Shown here: in pieces, positions 6,484-11,391 of the stretch
Layout: each line of letters starts with the position of its first letter
Position numbering within the stretch: position 1 is the stretch's first letter
From: Flavobacteriaceae bacterium
Lineage (GTDB): Bacteria; Bacteroidota; Bacteroidia; Flavobacteriales; Flavobacteriaceae
NCBI GenBank assembly: GCA_947443815.1
Contig: CANEXR010000068.1
Coordinates: 1-11,391, forward strand
Length of the DNA: 11,391 bases
Direction of reading: 5' to 3'
Position numbers and translations under genes: made by a program
Notes under the pieces: model-generated
What the model saw: only the letters and a program-made list of their open reading frames with translations
Database searches by the model: none
Told to the model about the DNA's origin: nothing

Positions 6484-8931
6484 TTATGCATTCCCTTCTC
6501 CTTGTTTCTTTTTTTGCTCAAAATAAATCCCACCAATTAAAAGTAATAGCATTCCAACTGAACTAAAAAGTGCTATTATACTTCCTGTTTTTATAACTTG
6601 TGGTTCGAATTTAAATTCAATTGTATGTTTTCCTGCAGGAACAATCAGTGCCCTAAGCGTAAAATCTACTCGCATGTGGGGAGTTGCTTTTCCGTCAATG
6701 TATGCATTCCAACCTTTTCCATAATAAATTTCAGAGAAAACAGCTACTCCTTCATTACTATTGTTCGAAGAATATTTTAAATCATTGGGTTTATAAGCAT
6801 TCAAAGTTATTGTAGCCAAACTATCTTTGGCGAAAGCCTGATTTTTAATTTCAAATTCTTTTTGATTGACAACTGCTACTTTTTTAGAATCCAAACTATC
6901 CAATGCTTTCATTTCTTCGTCGGCAGAATTGACCAATTTTAATTGACTTACAAACCAAGCATTTCCATTATTATTTGGGTTTTGAGTTGGAATAGAATTA
7001 CCTGCAGAATCTTTTTGAATCACATACTTAACATTCAACATATTAAGAACTTCCATATTGTTTTTGGCAATTTGGTAATCAATTAATTGCTGCATTCTTT
7101 GAGGTCTTACAGCACTATAACCGCCAATTGATTTATGGAAATACGAAGTTCTTGCACCTAATAAATCACCAACTTCAAAAACTCTATAATTAGAGGTGTC
7201 CTTTAGGATTTGCGCATCTGCTGGTGTTTGCTGAAAAGGGACTTCAACTACTCTTCCGCTAACAAAATCTTTATTGGAAACATATTTTTTATCCACAAAG
7301 AATAAATCTAAAATCATTAAAATACCTACTAAAATTACAGTAGTAGTCTGAGCAAATTTATTTTTTATAAACAACCATAAAGCACCTGCTGTAAGCAAAA
7401 TAAAGAAACCAGAACGCAATAAATCTGCTGCATACAAGCTTTTTCGATCTTCTTTTAAAGCATCAATAAATCCAATTCCAAAAGTTTTATCCTGACCTTG
7501 ACTGAACATTTGCAATAATTGTGCATCCATTTGTCCAACAAAATCGAACGTATTTCTAATTAAAAATAACCCTATAAGTAATCCGAAAACTGTTGCAGAA
7601 GCTTTCCATAAACTAGACCATTGTTTTTCTTTTTCTTGGGTAAAAAACGATTGTAATCCCATTACAGCTAAAACTGGAATACACAGTTCTAGGATTACTT
7701 GTATCGAAGAAACGGCTCTAAACTTATCATACATTGGCACAAAATCAATGAAGAAATCTGTTACAATAGAAACGTTTTTTCCCCAGGATAATACCAATGA
7801 AAATAAAGCGCCAACAAGAAAAATATATTTAATTTTTCTTTTATCATGATACAATCCAAGAATACTTAAAAAGAAAATAACAGCCCCAATATAAGCAGGT
7901 GCTGCAACTATGGGTTGTTGTCCCCAATAAGTAGATCCGTAATTTTCTGTAAATTGTTTGGCTTGGTCTGCAGAGGCGCCATACTGTAACATGTGCTTAT
8001 AAACACTTGAATCTTCATTCAGTTTTTCGCTATTTCCTCCTCCAAAAAGACGTGGGGCAATAAGGTTGAAACTTTCCGCAACTCCATAACTGTATTCGGT
8101 AATATAATCACGAGTCATAGCGCTATTGCTTGTCTTTTTTGACCCATCAGCATTAAAAGTTAATTCGCTTTTGCCTCGAATACTAAAGTTAGTATACTCG
8201 GCAGTAGCCAATAAATTAGTTGCATTAACACCTAAAGCAAAAATTCCAGCAAATGCTAAAACGCCAAAAGAAGACAACAGCGGTTTATATTCCTTCTCCT
8301 TTACAGCATTATAAATAAAATAACCTGAAAGGATTATTAATAAAAGTAACAAATAATACGTCATTTGAAAATGGTTCGCATTAATTTCCAATGCAACCGC
8401 GAACATGGTAATTAGTCCACCCCAAATATATTTTTTCTGAAAAACAAGAATAAAACCAGCAATAACAAGAGGCATATACCCAATAGCATGTGCTTTTGCA
8501 TTATGTCCAACTCCTAATATAACAATCAAATAAGTCGACAACCCAAAAGCAATAGCGCCAAAAAAAGCTTTTAGCGGATCCATTTTTAAAACTAATAATA
8601 AGCCATAAAACCCAAGAAAGTATAAAAATAGATAATCAGCTGGGCGAGGCAAAAATCGTAGCGCATCATCAATCGCACCTATATAATCATGTGGGTATTT
8701 AGCTCCTAATTGATAGGTTGGCATTCCTCCAAAAGCAGAATTTGTCCAATAAGGTTCTACATGCTCAGTAGCTCTAAAATCATTTTGTTCTTTGGCCATT
8801 CCAGTAAATTGGACAATATCGGATTGGAAAATTTTTTTTCCTTGCAATACAGGATAAAAATAAATAAGAGAAATGAGAACAAAACCAAATATGGCTAATG
8901 CGTGCGGGTAGAACTTATTAAGTATTTTCAA
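6484..8931 (-). CDS. YfhO-family multi-span membrane protein (GT-C-like)
   Basis: YfhO proteins are polytopic GT-C-like membrane proteins; in Gram-positive bacteria relatives take part in lipoteichoic acid glycosylation, but the role in Bacteroidota is not established. The 815 residues start with a helix (12-29) followed by QSDIVQFTGM, which holds an Asp at 38 placed like the acidic residue of the first GT-C loop. EPYWTNSAFGGMPTYQ (59-74) follows. About a dozen helices lie between 100 and 545, with one long extracytoplasmic loop (about 245-343, containing APRLFGGGN). The next part, about 550-780, is soluble, includes MLNVKYVI (631-638) and GKGWNAYIDG (738-747), and is followed by a final helix at 784-803. 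The start is TTG at 8931-8929: upstream codons run to a stop at 8965-8967 without an ATG, and the next in-frame ATG (residue 45) would remove the first helix. It lies 48 nt after the DUF4834 gene, probably in one operon. Confidence 0.9.
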   Translation of the reverse strand: MKILNKFYPHALAIFGFVLISLIYFYPVLQGKKIFQSDIVQFTGMAKEQNDFRATEHVEPYWTNSAFGGMPTYQLGAKYPHDYIGAIDDALRFLPRPADYLFLYFLGFYGLLLVLKMDPLKAFFGAIAFGLSTYLIVILGVGHNAKAHAIGYMPLVIAGFILVFQKKYIWGGLITMFAVALEINANHFQMTYYLLLLLIILSGYFIYNAVKEKEYKPLLSSFGVLAFAGIFALGVNATNLLATAEYTNFSIRGKSELTFNADGSKKTSNSAMTRDYITEYSYGVAESFNLIAPRLFGGGNSEKLNEDSSVYKHMLQYGASADQAKQFTENYGSTYWGQQPIVAAPAYIGAVIFFLSILGLYHDKRKIKYIFLVGALFSLVLSWGKNVSIVTDFFIDFVPMYDKFRAVSSIQVILELCIPVLAVMGLQSFFTQEKEKQWSSLWKASATVFGLLIGLFLIRNTFDFVGQMDAQLLQMFSQGQDKTFGIGFIDALKEDRKSLYAADLLRSGFFILLTAGALWLFIKNKFAQTTTVILVGILMILDLFFVDKKYVSNKDFVSGRVVEVPFQQTPADAQILKDTSNYRVFEVGDLLGARTSYFHKSIGGYSAVRPQRMQQLIDYQIAKNNMEVLNMLNVKYVIQKDSAGNSIPTQNPNNNGNAWFVSQLKLVNSADEEMKALDSLDSKKVAVVNQKEFEIKNQAFAKDSLATITLNAYKPNDLKYSSNNSNEGVAVFSEIYYGKGWNAYIDGKATPHMRVDFTLRALIVPAGKHTIEFKFEPQVIKTGSIIALFSSVGMLLLLIGGIYFEQKKKQGEGNA

Positions 8932-8979
8932 TTTAAAAAGGTTTGGTTTAGGATATAAAAGTTGCTATTTACGGCAAAT

Positions 8980-9261
8980 TTAATCTATTTCTTCGTAATC
9001 CACATAATCACCAACTTTTTTGGTTTCGCGGGGATTTTTGGTAGTGGAAGTATTATAAATTACTTCTTCTTTGCTTTGTGTTTTTTTCCATGAATTATCT
9101 TGTGAATAGTGCTGCTGTTGTTGGAAATTTTGGCCTGCTTTCTCCACAACTTTTTTAACCAATAAAGGCAAGAATAACTTAGCTAAGAATTTAAAAATAT
9201 AATAGAAAGCAAGAATATAAAATATAGTTTCTATAAAACCTGTAAAAGAAGCTGTTTGCAT
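8980..9261 (-). CDS. DUF4834 family small membrane protein
   Basis: The 93-residue product has one hydrophobic helix near the N-terminus (about 8-35, core IETIFYILAFYYIFKFLAK). A Gln-rich polar linker follows (QNFQQQQHYSQDN, 44-56), and an acidic end GDYVDYEEID. This layout and the terminal DYVDYEEI motif match DUF4834, a family of unknown function found in Bacteroidota. I chose the ATG at 9261 over the TTG two codons upstream because it gives the compact MQTASFTGF start and a more usual start codon. It is the first gene of the leftward block, 48 nt ahead of the YfhO gene, and is divergent from the outer-membrane protein gene. Association with the glycan genes is by position only. Confidence 0.8.
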   Translation of the reverse strand: MQTASFTGFIETIFYILAFYYIFKFLAKLFLPLLVKKVVEKAGQNFQQQQHYSQDNSWKKTQSKEEVIYNTSTTKNPRETKKVGDYVDYEEID

Positions 9262-9277
9262 AATCAAATATTTTTTA

Positions 9278-9307
9278 CAAAATTAACAAATCCAACATTC
9301 AAAATTA
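9278..9307 (-). promoter_or_regulatory. Two candidate -7 elements for the leftward DUF4834-YfhO operon
   Basis: The minus strand reads TAATTTTG twice, at 9307-9300 and 9285-9278, each an exact match to TAnnTTTG and 22 bp apart. The upstream copy would give a leader of about 30 nt before the ATG at 9261; the downstream copy would give about 10 nt. Neither has a clear -33 TTG at the usual distance. One or both may be chance in this AT-rich gap. Confidence 0.35.
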
Positions 9308-9340
9308 AAATATCATTCTTAAATAAATAATAAAATATAG

Positions 9341-9348
9341 TACATTTG
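9341..9348 (+). promoter_or_regulatory. Candidate -7 promoter element for the outer-membrane protein gene
   Basis: TACATTTG matches TAnnTTTG exactly and lies 37 nt before the ATG at 9386, placing the start of transcription about 30 nt upstream of translation. No good TTG was found in the -33 region (around 9315-9325). It faces away from the DUF4834 promoter region, making 9262-9385 a divergent regulatory gap. Confidence 0.45.
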
Positions 9349-9385
9349 AAATGCGTTATTACTTTTCAACCCCAAAAAAAATAAT

Positions 9386-10354
9386 ATGTCCAAAATCAAA
9401 ATTATATTTTATGCTGTTTTTTGCATGATTCCTTTTATAAATTACAGCCAGCATACTGATCAAATTAACTCTAACAGGCCCGGTGAAACCATGTCTGCAT
9501 TTGCTGTTGGAAAGAAAGTAATACAAATAGAAACTGGTATTTATGGCATTACTGAAAATCACAATGTACTGAACTATGATGCTAATGGTTTTGGATTGGA
9601 TTTTACATTACGATATGGCCTGTTTTTAGAAAAATTAGAACTTATAGCCGATTTGCAATACCAAAACGAAAAATTCACTACTTTATTTAGCAGTACCAAC
9701 AGATCGGCACTAAAGCAAACCGTTTTAGGAGCTAAATACCTTATTTATGATCCATTTAAAAACTACGAGAAAAAAGTAAACCTTTACAGCTGGAAAGCCA
9801 ACCGAAAAGTAGATTGGCATCAGTTCATTCCTGCCGTTTCTGTATTTGCAGGTGCTAATCTTACTTTTTCAGACAATCCTTATTCCTTTTCACCCAAATC
9901 GAGTATTTCACCAAAAATCATGTTGATTACCCAAAATCATTTTGGTAATGGAACTTGGGTTTTTGTTACCAACATTATTGCCGATTATATAACAACCGAT
10001 TATCCAAGTTATGGTTATGTGTTAACACTAACAAAAGGATTCAATAATAAATGGTCTGGTTTTATAGAAAACCAAGGATATAAAAGTGATTTTTACAGTG
10101 ATGCCATTTTTCGTGGAGGTGCTGCTTATTTATTAAATAAAGACATGCAAATTGATGCGTCTATAAGTACTAGCCTCAAAAATACACCCTCTATACTTTA
10201 TGGCGGATTCGGGTTTTCTTGGCGTTATGATGCTAATTACAAAGAAGTTAGAATGAGTATTGACACTAAAGATTCCGATAAAAAGGGTGCAAAAAACGAA
10301 AAAAAGAAAAAACGCAAAGACGAAGTAGAAACGACACCTAATAAAATACAATGA
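9386..10354 (+). CDS. Outer-membrane beta-barrel 'transporter' family protein
   Basis: The 322-residue protein has a signal peptide (about 1-21, MSKIKIIFYAVFCMIPFINYS). It then has the start QINSNRPGETMSAFAVGK (26-43), which I associate with a flavobacterial family usually annotated simply as 'transporter' and related to phenol-degradation MetA-like barrels. Alternating hydrophobic and aromatic stretches (for example LDFTLRYGLF, KLELIADLQY, HQFIPAVSVFAGANL, WSGFIENQGY, ILYGGFGFSWRYD) fit amphipathic strands of an outer-membrane barrel. The barrel appears to end near 281 and is followed by a charged tail (about 295-315) with ten Lys/Arg, unusual after a barrel. Start ATG 9386 puts the signal peptide at the very N-terminus. 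Its stop overlaps the next gene's start as ATGA, implying translational coupling. Substrate unknown. Confidence 0.8.
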   Translation: MSKIKIIFYAVFCMIPFINYSQHTDQINSNRPGETMSAFAVGKKVIQIETGIYGITENHNVLNYDANGFGLDFTLRYGLFLEKLELIADLQYQNEKFTTLFSSTNRSALKQTVLGAKYLIYDPFKNYEKKVNLYSWKANRKVDWHQFIPAVSVFAGANLTFSDNPYSFSPKSSISPKIMLITQNHFGNGTWVFVTNIIADYITTDYPSYGYVLTLTKGFNNKWSGFIENQGYKSDFYSDAIFRGGAAYLLNKDMQIDASISTSLKNTPSILYGGFGFSWRYDANYKEVRMSIDTKDSDKKGAKNEKKKKRKDEVETTPNKIQ

Positions 10355-11391
10355 TTACAATACAAGAAGCAAAAACAAAAAAAGAATTAACGGATTATAT
10401 CAAATTTCCATTTTCATTATACAAAAATAATAAATATTGGGTGCCACCAATCATTGCAGATGAATTAGAAACTTTTGATAAAACTAAAAATCCTGCTTTC
10501 GAAAATGCCGAAGCCTACTTTTATATCGCCTACAAAAACAACGAAATTGTAGGCAGAATTGCAGCAATCATTAATTGGAGCGAAGTAAACGATCAGCAAA
10601 AAAAGAAAGTTCGTTTTGGGTGGTTTGATGTCATAGATGATATTGAAGTAACGAAAGCACTCTTAGAAAAAGTCTATGAATTAGGTCGAAAAAACAATTT
10701 AGAGCATGTTGAAGGCCCTATGGGATTTTCTAATCTAGACAAAGTAGGCGTCTTAACAGAAGGTTTTGACCAAATTGGAACCATGATTACTTGGTACAAT
10801 CATCCATATTATGCCAGTCATTTTGAACAATTGGGTTATCTAAAAGAAAAAGAATATTTAGAAAGCAAATTCCCTTTCGAAAATGTAAAACCAGAGTTTT
10901 TTGAAAAGGCAAATGATTTGGTAAAAAGAAGGTACCAATTAAGTCCGTTGAATTTCAAAACTACCAAAGAAGTCATGCCACATGTGGATAAAATGTTTGA
11001 TTTATTCAATGCATCTTATGCCTCATTATCATCGTTTGTAGCAATTTCAGACATTCAAAAAGAGTATTTTAAGAAAAAATACATTAGTTTCATCAACCCT
11101 GAATTTATTAAATTTGTAGAAGACAAAGACCATAACATTGTAGCTTTTAGCATTGTAATGCCCTCTTTTTCTGAGGCGTTACAAAAATCCAAAGGAAAAT
11201 TATTCCCATTTGGATTCCTGCATTTACTAAAAGCGAAAAACCAAAGTAAGGACATGATTTTCTACTTGATAGGTGTGCATCCCGACTATCAAAACAAAGC
11301 GGTGACTGCCATTATTTTCAACGAATATTACCTCACTTTCAAAGAAAAAGGAGTTGTGAATTGTTTCAGAACACCTGAATTAGCAGACAAC
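10351..11391 (+). CDS. GNAT-like acetyltransferase family protein, YghO-like (3' end outside window)
   Basis: The frame is open from ATG 10351 to the last base, giving 347 residues with no stop; related proteins are about 370-390 long, so perhaps 20-40 residues are missing. The first part has KFPFSLYKNNKYWVPPI (18-34) and EIVGRIAAIIN (65-75), typical of an N-terminal GNAT-like fold. VEGPMGFSNLDKVGVLTEGFD (122-142) is a hallmark I recall from E. coli YghO-like proteins. A second GNAT-like half includes IGVHPDYQNKAVTAII (307-322), which resembles acetyl-CoA-binding motif A (Q/R-x-x-G/A) but has Asn-Lys-Ala in place of a Gly-rich loop. The substrate is unknown and catalysis is unproven. The start is fixed by the ATGA overlap with the upstream outer-membrane protein gene, so the two are likely co-expressed. 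Similar genes are sometimes mislabelled GTP cyclohydrolase. Confidence 0.82.
   Translation, partial: MITIQEAKTKKELTDYIKFPFSLYKNNKYWVPPIIADELETFDKTKNPAFENAEAYFYIAYKNNEIVGRIAAIINWSEVNDQQKKKVRFGWFDVIDDIEVTKALLEKVYELGRKNNLEHVEGPMGFSNLDKVGVLTEGFDQIGTMITWYNHPYYASHFEQLGYLKEKEYLESKFPFENVKPEFFEKANDLVKRRYQLSPLNFKTTKEVMPHVDKMFDLFNASYASLSSFVAISDIQKEYFKKKYISFINPEFIKFVEDKDHNIVAFSIVMPSFSEALQKSKGKLFPFGFLHLLKAKNQSKDMIFYLIGVHPDYQNKAVTAIIFNEYYLTFKEKGVVNCFRTPELADN

Noticed and set aside
6598..8898. Plus-strand open frames of about 60 codons at 6598-6780, 8126-8314 and 8710-8898
   Set aside because: All are antisense within the YfhO gene and look like random frames.
9262..9267. TTG start two codons upstream for the DUF4834 protein
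   Set aside because: An ATG immediately downstream gives a normal protein, so the TTG is unnecessary.
9359..9562. Minus-strand 67-codon open frame
   Set aside because: It overlaps the start of the outer-membrane protein gene and its promoter on the opposite strand; no domain features.
10133..10351. Minus-strand 72-codon open frame rich in Phe
   Set aside because: It is the antisense of the Lys-rich tail of the outer-membrane protein, which explains the Phe runs.
11055..11255. Minus-strand 66-codon open frame
   Set aside because: Antisense shadow within the GNAT-like gene.

Overview
The window looks like chromosomal DNA from a Flavobacteriia bacterium, probably Flavobacterium or a close relative. 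It is strongly AT-rich and lacks clear Shine-Dalgarno sites. Several intergenic regions carry matches to the Bacteroidota -7 promoter element TAnnTTTG. The protein families (DUF4834, the INSNRPGE-type outer-membrane 'transporter', the large YfhO-like protein) are typical of that class. I see no tRNA, rRNA, CRISPR array, insertion sequence or phage gene.

Layout. (a) 1-891, plus strand: the C-terminal third of the DNA-repair ATPase UvrA, cut by the window edge just after its second Walker A motif. (b) 896-1198, minus strand: a 100-residue single-span membrane protein of unknown function, tail-to-tail with uvrA. (c) 1199-1439: a non-coding AT-rich gap with an imperfect inverted repeat and an isolated GC-rich decamer. 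(d) 1440-3122, minus: an MscS-family mechanosensitive channel with a signal peptide and a good candidate promoter. (e) 3272-9261, minus, in transcription order: DUF4834 protein, YfhO-family GT-C-like membrane protein, a decayed gene remnant, a GT-B glycosyltransferase and a Wzx/MATE-like flippase. (f) 9386-11391, plus, divergent from (e): an outer-membrane beta-barrel 'transporter' protein overlapping by 4 nt a GNAT/YghO-like protein that runs off the window.

How the genes may work together. The minus-strand block combines a cytoplasmic glycosyltransferase, a lipid-linked-glycan flippase and a YfhO-type protein whose relatives act as, or with, extracytoplasmic glycosyltransferases. Together these could assemble, export and transfer a surface sugar. 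That is inference from gene content. No polymerase, initiating transferase or sugar-nucleotide gene is visible here.

The most unusual stretch is 6065-6483, between the YfhO and glycosyltransferase genes. It holds the frameshifted C-terminal remnant of what looks like a DUF6036/MNT-type nucleotidyltransferase, nested inverted repeats, and a 15-bp tandem repeat that abuts the TTG start of the glycosyltransferase. Otherwise the window reads as ordinary core genome. I did not find convincing evidence of a wholly new system.
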